Program-made: the position numbers and the translations under genes
Assembly: GCF_020281205.1 (NCBI RefSeq)
Contig: NZ_JACXZC010000002.1
Coordinates: 1-64,000, forward strand
Source: Empedobacter stercoris
GTDB lineage: Bacteria > Bacteroidota > Bacteroidia > Flavobacteriales > Weeksellaceae
Direction: 5' to 3'
DNA: 64,000 nt
In this document: positions 45,382-53,120 of the stretch, piece after piece
Layout of the letters: each line of letters starts with the position of its first letter
How positions within the stretch are numbered: the stretch's first letter is position 1
The notes under the pieces: generated by a model
Databases searched by the model: none
The model's input: the letters and a program-made list of their open reading frames with translations, nothing else
What the model was told of the DNA's origin: nothing

Positions 45382-46167
45382 CTAATCTTTATTTACACCT
45401 TCTGAACGCATTTTTTTAAATCGTTCCATTTGTTTTTTAGACATTGTTTCAAACTCTTTTTCAGAGATTACGTTTTTTTCTTTTGGTTTTTCGATAGGTT
45501 TCATATCTGCAACTTCTTTTACTTCTGTTGCTTTTATCGTTACATTTCCAAAACCTTTATTACTCGTATTTTTAGTACTAATAATTTCTAATTCCAAAAT
45601 CAAACCTGGTAATCCATTGTACATCGCAGGTCCGTCTTTTACAGCTAAACTTGGAGCGTACCATGCCACTACAGATTTTGTACTGTCAATAATTGCAGTC
45701 GCTTTTTTGACATCAAAACCAATTATTTTTTTCGTTTCTCTGCTTAATTGCCATTTGTACTCGGTCAGCTTATCTTTTATTAAATAAGGCTTATCCATAA
45801 GATTAACACTTTTTGCAAATTCTTTTGTCGATAGATTTTTGTAAAGTCCATTTCCTCCCCCAGACATGCTCATTGAAACAGAAAAACCATTATTACCTTG
45901 ATTATTACTTATCTTTTCAACTTTTTTATAAGTTGATTCGTTATCATTGATTACTAAAGTAAAATCTTTTGGTTCAGAAAGACTCTTGAAAACATTGTCA
46001 TAAAAATCACTTGGTAAACTTACTGAACCAGAAGTTTCGACTTTCATGTTCTTTTTAAATTCATCTTTGTCTATATTTATAGTTTCTTGGTAAGTTACTT
46101 CCAGTTTCTGTGCAAAAGCGATTGTTGCCAATAATGAGAATGTAAATAGAGTAAATATTTTCTTCAT
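45382..46167 (-). CDS. GLPGLI family protein
   Basis: 261 residues, signal peptide about 1-19 (ending AFAQ). Motif NGLPGLILELEII at about residue 188, with WQLSRETKKIIGFDVKKATA and VVAWYAPSLAVKDGP before it. The tail is basic (KKQMERFKKMRSEG), as in the neighbour at 44531, from which it is 74 bases away on the same strand. The pair probably forms an operon. Function unknown. Confidence 0.88.
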   Translation of the reverse strand: MKKIFTLFTFSLLATIAFAQKLEVTYQETINIDKDEFKKNMKVETSGSVSLPSDFYDNVFKSLSEPKDFTLVINDNESTYKKVEKISNNQGNNGFSVSMSMSGGGNGLYKNLSTKEFAKSVNLMDKPYLIKDKLTEYKWQLSRETKKIIGFDVKKATAIIDSTKSVVAWYAPSLAVKDGPAMYNGLPGLILELEIISTKNTSNKGFGNVTIKATEVKEVADMKPIEKPKEKNVISEKEFETMSKKQMERFKKMRSEGVNKD

Positions 46168-46262
46168 TGTATGTGTTTATAAAACAATATTATGAAGAAT
46201 AAATTTAATTTCTATAAATGTAGAGTATTAAATAAATGTTAAACCTTTATTGAAAATAAAAA

Positions 46263-47255
46263 TTATTTTAAGTCTTTGAAGTACTGACGTTTTTGAATGA
46301 AGTATTGAAAAGGTAATAACCCAATGTCAGAATATTTTTTTGATTGATGTTTTTGACGTTTTCTGTACATCTTAAAGAAACCTCCATAAAAATGCATATG
46401 TGATAAGAAAACTGCCCAAACATGCGGTAAACCTTGGGTAGGTAAAAATGCAATAGCAGCAATTCCATCCATTGAAAGACGGGTGAAAAGCATTGGAAAT
46501 AATTTATTTGAAGGCAAGTTTTTCAGCATCATCCACAAACTATTTCTGTAATTTAAATACCATTTTTTCGGATTAGCTTTGTCTAAAGTAGCGCCTCCTA
46601 AATGATAAACAGTCGATTCTCCACAATAAAAAACTTTTCGACCCGCGTTGTTTAATCGCCAACACAAATCGATTTCTTCCATGTGCGCAAAATAATCTTC
46701 ATCAAAACCATTTTGCTCAAAGAAATCTTTTTTTCTGATGAATAAACTTGCACCTGTAGCCCAAAAAATTGGTATGGTATCGTTATATTGTCCATTGTCT
46801 TTTTCTAACGTAGAAAACACGCGTCCACGACAAAATGGATAGCCAAACTTATCGATAAAACCACCACCAGCACCTGCATACTCAAAATATGATTTGTTTT
46901 TGTAGTCTAATATTTTGGGTTGAACAGCAGCGATCTCTTCGTTATTTTCGAATAATATTTCAATCGGCTCAATCCAATTTTCAGTTACTTCAACATCTGA
47001 GTTTAATAAACAAAAATATTCCGCATCAATATGTTTTAACCCTTCATTATAACCTTGTGCAAAACCATAATTCTCTTTGTTTTGAATGATTTTCACTTCA
47101 GGAAATTGAGTTTTCAACAATTCAATAGAATTGTCAGTCGAAGCATTATCAATCACATAAACTGTGGCATTTTTAGAATGGTTGATAACCGAAGGTAAAA
47201 ATTGAGGAAGTAATTTTTCTCCATTCCAATTTAAGATGGCAATTGCTGTTTTCAT
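46263..47255 (-). CDS. glycosyltransferase family 2 protein
   Basis: 330 residues. The GT-A core begins AIAILNWNGEKLLPQFLPSV, with VYVIDNASTDNS, the metal-binding region CLLNSDVEVTENW (about residue 90) and the acceptor region FDEDYFAHMEEIDLCWRLN (about 195-213). Such rhamnosyl- or galactosyltransferase-like enzymes act on cell-surface glycans from the cytoplasmic face. It is followed 12 bases upstream in coordinate terms by the acyltransferase gene at 47268, which precedes it in transcription, so both belong to one operon with the RluA gene. Confidence 0.9.
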   Translation of the reverse strand: MKTAIAILNWNGEKLLPQFLPSVINHSKNATVYVIDNASTDNSIELLKTQFPEVKIIQNKENYGFAQGYNEGLKHIDAEYFCLLNSDVEVTENWIEPIEILFENNEEIAAVQPKILDYKNKSYFEYAGAGGGFIDKFGYPFCRGRVFSTLEKDNGQYNDTIPIFWATGASLFIRKKDFFEQNGFDEDYFAHMEEIDLCWRLNNAGRKVFYCGESTVYHLGGATLDKANPKKWYLNYRNSLWMMLKNLPSNKLFPMLFTRLSMDGIAAIAFLPTQGLPHVWAVFLSHMHFYGGFFKMYRKRQKHQSKKYSDIGLLPFQYFIQKRQYFKDLK

Positions 47256-47267
47256 GAATATTTAAAA

Positions 47268-48128
47268 TTACAAATCGGCGTATTTCCAACGTTTGTGGCT
47301 CCAAAGCCAATTATCTGGATGTTGTTGAATAGTTTTCTCTAAATGTTCAAAAAATTGATGTACAATTTCGTTTTCAGCAAAAGTATCTTGCTGAGGTTGC
47401 AAACGAATAAAAGTGGTGTGGTAATGACCGCGTTTTATTTTTTCTGTTTGACAATAAACAACGCCCATATCTTTGCGACGTGCAATTTTATCAAACCCAT
47501 TAAAAACAGGCGTTCTCTGGTTAAGAAAGTTGATAAAATAATGAACGGCAGATTGTTTCGGACTTTGATCTGCTACGAATAAATACGTTAATTCACCGTC
47601 ATTTGGCGCTTTCATCATAAAACGTAAAACATCTTTCATGTCCAATGCTTTCGTCCCAAAACGACCACGCATGGCATTAATTTTATCATTCCAAAATGGA
47701 TTTCGAATCTTGTGGTAAACAGCAGCAGTCTCCTCTGTAGATAGATATTTGACAGCACCAATGAACCATTCCCAATTGAAAACGTGTCCACACATCATCA
47801 TGGTATTTCGTTTTTCCGCTTTTATTTCATCAAAAACTTCGAGATTAGAATAGGTAAAACGTTTATCTAATTCTTCTTGAGAAATTGAAAAGCTTTTTAA
47901 AGTTTCGACCAAATAATCACAAAAATTAGCATAGAATTTTTTATGAATGGCTTTGATTTCTTCTGGCGATTTCTCTGGAAAAGAATTTTCTAAATTGGTT
48001 CTAATAACACGCCTTCTATATCCAATAACGGTGTATAACAGAAAGAACAAAAAGTCAGAAAATCTGTACAATACCGAAAGAGGTAAGCGCGAAATTTGAT
48101 AGATGATAAAATAAAAAATGCTGTTCAT
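47268..48128 (-). CDS. lipid A-type lysophospholipid acyltransferase (LpxL/HtrB family)
   Basis: 286 residues. An N-terminal hydrophobic segment (about 10-35) is followed by the acyltransferase core with the catalytic HX4E motif in MCGHVFNWEWFIG (about residues 112-124) and VADQSPKQSAVHYFINFLNQ. The C-terminal part (PDNWLWSHKRWKY) is the conserved end of this family. It would add a secondary acyl chain to lipid A in the inner membrane. It lies between the RluA gene and a glycosyltransferase, all on the minus strand with gaps of 12 and 31 bases, suggesting co-transcription. Confidence 0.92.
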   Translation of the reverse strand: MNSIFYFIIYQISRLPLSVLYRFSDFLFFLLYTVIGYRRRVIRTNLENSFPEKSPEEIKAIHKKFYANFCDYLVETLKSFSISQEELDKRFTYSNLEVFDEIKAEKRNTMMMCGHVFNWEWFIGAVKYLSTEETAAVYHKIRNPFWNDKINAMRGRFGTKALDMKDVLRFMMKAPNDGELTYLFVADQSPKQSAVHYFINFLNQRTPVFNGFDKIARRKDMGVVYCQTEKIKRGHYHTTFIRLQPQQDTFAENEIVHQFFEHLEKTIQQHPDNWLWSHKRWKYADL

Positions 48129-48159
48129 TCGACAAACAAATAAGCGACAAATTTACGAA

Positions 48160-48837
48160 TTAAAATTTGGTTGTAGCCTGCCAAATTGCATCTTTCGGAA
48201 CTGGAGCTACAATCGTCATTTCTTCTTTTTTGACAGGATGTTCGAAGGTGATTTGATAGGCATGTAAACAAATACTACCGTCAGGGTTAGAGCGTTTTGC
48301 ACCATATTTTAAATCACCTTTTATAGGGCAACCAACTGCTGAAAGTTGTGAACGAATTTGATGTGAACGACCTGTGAATAATTTCACTTCGACACAATGA
48401 AACGTATCCAAAGCACCTAAATAGGTGTATTCTAATATCGCTTTTTTAGCTTCAGGCGTAGGTTTAGAATAAACCGTTGTTTTATTATTCTTTGGATTTT
48501 TCTTTAAGTAATGTTCCAAACGTTCGAAATCTTTCGGAGGTTTACTTTGAACAATGGCGCGATAAACCTTGTCAATATTTCGTTTCTGAAACATCTCATT
48601 CATGCGTGTCAACGCTTTCGAAGTTTTGGCAAAAATTAAAACACCAGAAGTCGGACGATCTAAACGGTGTACCAATCCTAAAAAGACATTTCCAGGTTTA
48701 TTGTCACGCTTTTTTATATAGTTCTTTAGATTGTCGATAAGTGGAATGTCACCTGTTTCATCGCCTTGAGCCAATTCACCAGCTTTTTTGTTGACGATTA
48801 AGAGGTGATTATCTTCGAATAATATTTCAGGATTCAT
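48160..48837 (-). CDS. RluA family pseudouridine synthase
   Basis: 225 residues, no S4 domain. The catalytic aspartate is in LVHRLDRPTSGVLIFAKT (about residue 60), and RSHQIRSQLSAVGCPIKGD and CLHAYQITFEHPV follow as in other RluA-type enzymes. It isomerises uridine in 23S rRNA or tRNA; the short form is close to RluC/TruC-like proteins, and the exact position cannot be told. It heads the minus-strand operon with the acyltransferase and glycosyltransferase genes. Confidence 0.92.
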   Translation of the reverse strand: MNPEILFEDNHLLIVNKKAGELAQGDETGDIPLIDNLKNYIKKRDNKPGNVFLGLVHRLDRPTSGVLIFAKTSKALTRMNEMFQKRNIDKVYRAIVQSKPPKDFERLEHYLKKNPKNNKTTVYSKPTPEAKKAILEYTYLGALDTFHCVEVKLFTGRSHQIRSQLSAVGCPIKGDLKYGAKRSNPDGSICLHAYQITFEHPVKKEEMTIVAPVPKDAIWQATTKF

Positions 48838-48893
48838 GTTTTTGAGATTGAGGCTGAGATTGAGATCTACTTAATCTAACCATTAGAGTTATT

Positions 48894-49252
48894 TTATTTT
48901 TTTAAAGCTTTTTTGAGTTTATTTATCTCAAAAATTATGACATTTAATTCTTTAAAAAGATGATTTATCGAATCTTCTTTAAAATATCCAACTTTTTGTC
49001 CATAAATTAAATGAGATTTGGTTTCGAAGGCAGAGCCTTTTGCAATTTTATAAAACCTAACTTTATCATTAATACTTGACTTACCAAAACCTTCGGCAAT
49101 ATTTGTTGAAATACTTTCTGCAGAACATCTAATTTGAGAGGTTAATCCATAATCTTCAGTTCGTGCAAGTTTGAAGTTAATTCAAAGATTTGAACTGCAA
49201 TATTCATCGCTTTTATCCAAATTGGCATTTCTGTGAAATCATGATAAGGCAT
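48894..49252 (-). pseudogene. four-helix-bundle (S23-like) protein, frameshifted
   Basis: Starts MPYHDFTEMPIWIKAMNIAV and stops after 36 codons. In the next frame it continues TEDYGLTSQIRCSAESISTN, IAEGFGKSSINDKVRFYKIA and on to a stop at 48894, the typical four-helix-bundle family once found in rRNA intervening sequences. One lost A at about 49168-49178 (in the stretch reading CTTCAAACTTGC on the minus strand) accounts for the break, so the event is simple and recent. Degenerate GAGGTTGAGG-type repeats flank it at about 48843-48866 and 49265-49343. Confidence 0.85.
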
Positions 49253-49261
49253 AATTTGTAA

Positions 49262-49343
49262 AGGTTGAGTCTAATATTGAGGTTGAGGTAAAGTAAAAAT
49301 GTTAAACTTAATCTCAGTCTTCACCTTAACCTCAACCTTACTA
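49262..49343. repeat. inverted GAGGTTGAGG-type repeat after panB
   Basis: TTGAGGTTGAGGTAAAG is answered by CTTCACCTTAACCTCAACC about 45 bases later, giving a long imperfect hairpin. A related stretch (GAGATTGAGGCTGAGATTGA) lies at 48845-48864 on the other side of the broken gene. It may double as the panB terminator. Such TGAGGTTGAGG repeats look interspersed. Confidence 0.6.
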
Positions 49344-49344
49344 A

Positions 49345-50160
49345 TTAATATTGCTCATTTGCATTCGGAAAATCTCCAGATTTTACATCTGCAACATATT
49401 GTCCAATCGCTTGGTGAATTTGATCTTCTAAGTTTAAATATTTACGAACAAACTTAGGTTTGAATTCGTTGTTTAATCCCAACATATCATGTACCACTAA
49501 AACTTGCCCATCGCATCCAGATCCAGCACCAATTCCGATTGTAGGAATGTTAATTGATGCAGTAACTTTTGCAGCTAAATCAGCAGGTATTTTTTCCATA
49601 ACCAATGAAAAACAACCCAATTCTTCTAATAATTTAGCATCATTAATTAATTTATCTGCTTCGTCATTTTCTTTCGCACGAACTTTATACGAACCAAATT
49701 GGTAAATAGATTGTGGTGTAAGTCCTAAATGTCCCATAACAGGAATACCAGCATTTACAATACGGCGAATAGATTCTTCAATTTCTTTTCCACCTTCTAA
49801 TTTGATGGCATGTGCACCAGATTCTTTCATGATTCGAACTGAAGATTCTAATGCTTTCTGCGGATCAGATTGATACGTTCCGAAAGGTAAATCAACAACC
49901 ACTAAAGCACGTTTTGCACCGCGAACAACACATTGAGCATGATAAATCATTTGATCTAATGTGATTGGTAAAGTAGTTTCGTGACCAGCCATTACATTTG
50001 CAGCAGAATCACCAACCAAAATAACTTCCGTACCAGCTGCATCTACAAGAGAAGCAATGGTAAAATCGTATGCCGTTAACATCGAAATTTTCTCTCCAGT
50101 AAATTTCATGTTACGAACAGTTTCGGTTGTAATACGTTTGATTTCTTTATTTACAGACAT
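49345..50160 (-). CDS. panB: 3-methyl-2-oxobutanoate hydroxymethyltransferase
   Basis: 271 residues, normal PanB length. It makes ketopantoate from 2-oxoisovalerate and methylene-tetrahydrofolate for pantothenate/CoA synthesis. Visible motifs are SMLTAYDFTIASLVDAAGTE, VGDSAANVMAGHETTLPIT (metal-binding Asp), VMGHLGLTPQS, and IGIGAGSGCDGQVLVVHDML. No panC or panD is adjacent. The upstream side is the repeat-rich region at 50.2 kb. Confidence 0.96.
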   Translation of the reverse strand: MSVNKEIKRITTETVRNMKFTGEKISMLTAYDFTIASLVDAAGTEVILVGDSAANVMAGHETTLPITLDQMIYHAQCVVRGAKRALVVVDLPFGTYQSDPQKALESSVRIMKESGAHAIKLEGGKEIEESIRRIVNAGIPVMGHLGLTPQSIYQFGSYKVRAKENDEADKLINDAKLLEELGCFSLVMEKIPADLAAKVTASINIPTIGIGAGSGCDGQVLVVHDMLGLNNEFKPKFVRKYLNLEDQIHQAIGQYVADVKSGDFPNANEQY

Positions 50161-50285
50161 TACGTTTAATATTTATAACTTCTGTAAAGTTAAATTGAAT
50201 ATTAAAACAGAACTAATTTTGTTGAAATTATTTCATTTTATATGAAAGAGATTTCTCAATACCTCGAAATGATATACTATATGGG

Positions 50286-50379
50286 ATTCTTCGACAAGCT
50301 AAGAGTGACAACGAATCTGAATATTGAAAAAGGTTGAAAAAAATGTCATATGATTTGGAGGCGAGTGTCAAAAAGTTGA
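50286..50379 (+). repeat. long direct repeat, copy 1 (copy 2 at 51330-51423)
   Basis: GAATCTGAATATTGAAAAAG, then a nearly identical run through GTCATATGATTTGGAG to GTGTCAAAAAGTTGA. About 67 bp are nearly identical to 51357-51423; the preceding TTCTTCGACAAGCT part is more diverged. Confidence 0.85.
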
Positions 50380-50507
50380 AAGTCATGGTTAAAATGTTTT
50401 ACTGTTTGCGTAGCAAATGATTTAAAACATTGAATGACTGAAACTAATTTTGACCGTTGAAAATCAAAGACAAGTCTTTTTTCGTTAGTTTTTTTGACTG
50501 TTCCCCG
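50346..50507 (-). repeat. body repeat, copy A (minus orientation)
   Basis: Read on the minus strand after CTTCGGGGAA: ACTAACGAAAAAAGACTTGT, then TCAACGGTCAAAATTAG, AATGTTTTAAATCATTTGC and GACACTCGCCTCCAAATC. It aligns in order with copies E and D. Confidence 0.6.
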
Positions 50508-50577
50508 AAGGGCATATGAATACCGATAAGTAAAATATATATTCAATGAATAAAAAAGTGACAGAAAGTATTTTACA
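50501..50577 (+). repeat. head-tail repeat, copy A
   Basis: TTCCCCGAAGGGCATATGAA followed by TACCGATAAGTAAAATA and ATGAATAAAAAAGTGACAG. The same order is seen at 50977-51050 and 51137-51206. Confidence 0.85.
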
Positions 50578-50588
50578 TTCATTTTTTC

Positions 50589-50745
50589 CTTGATGAAAAA
50601 ACGAAACAAAAAAATCAAGTCTATGCTTACAAGTCGGTCAATAATGGCTATTCGCTAAATGCTTTAAATCATTCGCATATAAAATGCGAAAAGTAAATCA
50701 TTTTTAACGCTCTTTACGCCGAATTGACGCTCGACTCTTCAGCAA
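50589..50745 (+). repeat. body repeat, copy E (plus orientation, head lost)
   Basis: CTTGATGAAAAAACGAAAC, AATCAAGTCTATGCTT, GGTCAATAATGGCTATTCGC, GCTTTAAATCATTCGC, TTTTTAACGCTCTTTACGCC and GAATTGACGCTCGACTC follow in the same order as copies A and D. The CTTCGGGG head is absent. Confidence 0.6.
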
Positions 50746-50920
50746 GGACGGTTTATAAATTAGTTGTTATAAACGAATTCGAATGTTTAAATAGGAATTA
50801 AAAAAATCCGACGATTTAGAATCGAAATGTAATTCAACTCTAAATTATTGAAATTAAAAAGTTGGAGTGTTTGAGTGGAGCGAGTTGCCAACTTTAAGAA
50901 AATAATTTAGTTAGTTGAAT

Positions 50921-51050
50921 TACCTGAGCCATACCATGGCTCCTCCTCTTAATCTCAAATGTTTTTTTGGATGAGCTTCCCCGAAGGGCATATGAATACC
51001 GACAATAAAAATACATAAGCTATGAATAAAAAAATGAAAGGAAGAAATGA
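50921..51050 (+). repeat. compound repeat, copy B (hairpin plus head-tail)
   Basis: TACCTGAGCCATACCATGGC (hairpin GAGCCAT-ACC-ATGGCTC), then CTCCTCTTAATCTCAAAT, a T run, GGATGAGCTTCCCCGAAGGG and the CATATGAATACCGA tail. Copy C at 51067-51206 repeats this order 146 bp later. Confidence 0.85.
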
Positions 51051-51066
51051 AAATAAAGAAAAGGAA

Positions 51067-51206
51067 TACCTGAGCCATACCATGGCTCCTCCTTTTAATT
51101 TCAAATTTTTAATTTCAATTTTTTTTTTGGATGAGCTTCCCCGAAGGGCATATGAATACCGATAATTAAAATAGATAAGTAATGAATAAAAAAGTGACAG
51201 AAAGAT
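51067..51206 (+). repeat. compound repeat, copy C (hairpin plus head-tail)
   Basis: Same order as copy B: TACCTGAGCCATACCATGGC, CTCCTTTTAATTTCAAAT, a T run, GGATGAGCTTCCCCGAAGGG, then ATACCGATAATTAAAATAG and AATAAAAAAGTGACAGAAAG. Its tail is closer to copy A than to copy B. Confidence 0.85.
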
Positions 51207-51263
51207 TCTTCAAGAAATTTTAATGTTCATTTTCATTCCTGATTTTTTACATTTACTTTAATA

Positions 51264-51337
51264 GATTGAAGCTCGTCTGCAAATCGTATGTCGACTCTAA
51301 AATTGGTTGTTAAAAGTGGATGAGGTTGAGATTCTTC
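51264..51337 (+). repeat. 74-bp direct repeat, copy 1 (copy 2 at 51666-51739)
   Basis: Runs from GATTGAAGCTCGTCTGCAAA through GTATGTCGACTCTAAAATTG to GATGAGGTTGAGATTCTTC. It matches 51666-51739 at all but one position. Confidence 0.9.
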
Positions 51338-51423
51338 TACAAGCCCAGAATGATATCGAATCTGAATATTGAAAAAGGTTGAAAAAATGTCATATGATTT
51401 GGAGACGAGTGTCAAAAAGTTGA
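51330..51423 (+). repeat. long direct repeat, copy 2 (copy 1 at 50286-50379)
   Basis: GAATCTGAATATTGAAAAAG and the following 47 bases match 50314-50379 with one length difference in an A run and one substitution (GGAGACGAG against GGAGGCGAG). Confidence 0.85.
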
Positions 51424-51515
51424 GATAAAGAATTTTAAATTAAAAGGAGAAGCTCTGGTTGAGCTTAGGTATATATGTTCATTTTTATTCATGATTTTTT
51501 TTATTGTTTTCAAAT

Positions 51516-51739
51516 GAATTCATATGCCCTTCGGGGAAGTCTTGACACAAAAACGAACCAAAAAGGTCAAGACTTCGATTTTCGCCGTTCAATCATCATT
51601 TTACTCACTAAAAAGATTAAATGATTCGCATAGGCTCACTAATCTTTTTTACGTTCGTTTCAATGGATTGAAGCTCGTCTGCAAATCGTATGTCGACTCT
51701 AAAATTGGTTGTTAAAAGTGGATGAGGTTAAGATTCTTC
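51516..51739 (+). repeat. head plus body repeat, copy D (plus orientation)
   Basis: ATTCATATGCCCTTCGGGGAA (51518-51538) is the reverse complement of the head found at 50501, 50977 and 51137. It is followed by the body: AAAAACGAACCAAAAAGGTC, GACTTCGATTTTCGCCGTTC, AGATTAAATGATTCGC, TTTTTTACGTTCGTTTC. The last part is copy 2 of the 74-bp repeat. This is the most complete unit in the window. Confidence 0.75.
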
Positions 51740-51898
51740 AAGAATTATTAATATTCATTTTCATTCCTGATTTATTGTAAAGCGTTTAAAATTACTTTTA
51801 AAACACTCACGCATAATATTACAGCAATAAAAGCTTTGGAATTCAGCTTCTATTTACTCATTTTTAGTGAATTGGTGTTTATATTTAGAGATTTTGAC

Positions 51899-51906
51899 TA
51901 AATTTG
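51899..51906 (+). promoter_or_regulatory. -7 box (TAAATTTG) of the polysaccharide operon
   Basis: An exact TAnnTTTG match 30 bases before the ugd ATG, downstream of the repeat region. No TTG at 17-19 bases upstream. No other -7 box was recognised further along, so it may drive the whole operon. Confidence 0.55.
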
Positions 51907-51936
51907 TTCTCTTAAACTAATTATAAATCACCATAA

Positions 51937-53103
51937 ATGAAAATAGCAATAGTAGGAACAGGCTACGTTGGCCTATCTAATGCCATTTTATTAGCTCAAC
52001 ACAATGAGGTAGTAGCGTTAGATGTTGTTCCAGAAAAGATTGCACTGCTTAATGCTAAAAAATCTCCGATTGAAGATGCTGAAATCATAGATTTTTTACA
52101 ACACAAAGACCTTAATTTTCTTGCAACTTTAGACAAAGAGGAAGCGTATAAAAATGCTGAATATGTAATTGTTGCAACACCTACTGATTACGATCCGAAA
52201 ACAAACTATTTTAACACATCAAGTGTAGAGTCGGTTGTAAAGGATGTAAAACACTATAATCCGAATGCTGTAATTGTAATTAAATCGACTGTTCCAGTTG
52301 GTTTTGTAGAGGATTTAAAATCAAGATTAGATTATCAGAATATTATTTTTTCTCCCGAATTTTTGAGAGAAGGAAAGGCATTGTATGATAATTTATATCC
52401 TTCTCGAATTATTATTGGTGAACAAAGTGAAAGAGCGGAAGTTTTTGCTAATCTGTTGAAAGAAGGAGCGATTAAAAAAGATATTCCGACCTTATTTACA
52501 CATTCAACAGAAGCCGAAGCAATTAAGCTTTTTTCGAATACTTACTTAGCGATGCGTGTTGCTTATTTCAATGAATTGGATAGTTATGCGCAAATTTATA
52601 AGTTAGATAGCAAACAAATTATTGAAGGTGTTGGTTTAGATCCTCGTATTGGCTCGCATTACAACAACCCATCATTTGGGTATGGCGGATATTGTTTGCC
52701 AAAAGACACCAAACAATTGTTGGCGAATTACGATGCAGTTCCAAATAATATCATACAAGCCATTGTCGATGCAAATAGAACAAGAAAAGATTTCATTGCC
52801 GATTCTATTATCGCAAAAAACCCTAAGAAAGTTGGGGTTTACCGTTTGATTATGAAATCAGGATCAGATAACTTCCGTGCATCTGCTATTCAAGGAATCA
52901 TGAAACGCATCAAAGCAAAAGGAATAGAGGTTGTTGTTTACGAACCAGTTCTGAAAGAAGATACGTTCTACGGATCGAAAGTAACGAAAGATTTAGAAAC
53001 TTTTAAGGCAGCATGCGATGTGATTATTTCAAATCGAAATGCACCTGAATTGGCCGATGTGAAAGAGAAAGTTTATACGCGCGATTTGTTTGGAAACGAT
53101 TAA
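51937..53103 (+). CDS. ugd: UDP-glucose 6-dehydrogenase
   Basis: 388 residues, the short Ugd form. It oxidises UDP-glucose to UDP-glucuronate with NAD. The Rossmann motif is [10 protein letters not shown] (residues 7-16), substrate contacts lie in [20 protein letters not shown] and [15 protein letters not shown], and the catalytic Cys is in [16 protein letters not shown]. From memory it is very close to the enterobacterial Ugd sequence. It opens the polysaccharide operon and provides glucuronate as a likely building block or as a precursor. rfbB follows after 17 bases. Confidence 0.95.
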   Translation: MKIAIVGTGYVGLSNAILLAQHNEVVALDVVPEKIALLNAKKSPIEDAEIIDFLQHKDLNFLATLDKEEAYKNAEYVIVATPTDYDPKTNYFNTSSVESVVKDVKHYNPNAVIVIKSTVPVGFVEDLKSRLDYQNIIFSPEFLREGKALYDNLYPSRIIIGEQSERAEVFANLLKEGAIKKDIPTLFTHSTEAEAIKLFSNTYLAMRVAYFNELDSYAQIYKLDSKQIIEGVGLDPRIGSHYNNPSFGYGGYCLPKDTKQLLANYDAVPNNIIQAIVDANRTRKDFIADSIIAKNPKKVGVYRLIMKSGSDNFRASAIQGIMKRIKAKGIEVVVYEPVLKEDTFYGSKVTKDLETFKAACDVIISNRNAPELADVKEKVYTRDLFGND

Positions 53104-53120
53104 ATAACAACTAAAATACT

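Larger units (their letters stand above)
50161..51936. repeat. gene-free, repeat-rich region between panB and the polysaccharide operon
   Basis: About 1.75 kb without a convincing gene. It holds several interleaved repeat families: REP-like strings with TTCTTCGACAAGC (50286 and 51330), three copies of a 150-170 bp body, four copies of a CCCCGAAGGGCATATGAA head with A/T-rich tail, two GAGCCATACCATGGCTC hairpins, and a 74-bp direct repeat. Short open frames in it are readings of these repeats. Details are given in the separate entries. Confidence 0.8.

Noticed and set aside
50346-50618. Minus-strand open frame of 90 codons in the repeat region
   Set aside because: It reads across the head and the body of repeat copy A; the same repeat elsewhere is broken or in another frame, and no family likeness is seen.
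50921-51206. Possible CRISPR-like array
   Set aside because: Only two compound copies of about 130-140 bp exist, spacing is not spacer-like, and no cas genes are near.
51524-51715. Plus-strand open frame starting MPFGEV in the repeat region
   Set aside because: The start is the CATATGCCCTTCGGGG head of the repeat, and the rest is body copy D plus the 74-bp repeat. Copy E is not open in the same way, so coding is unlikely.
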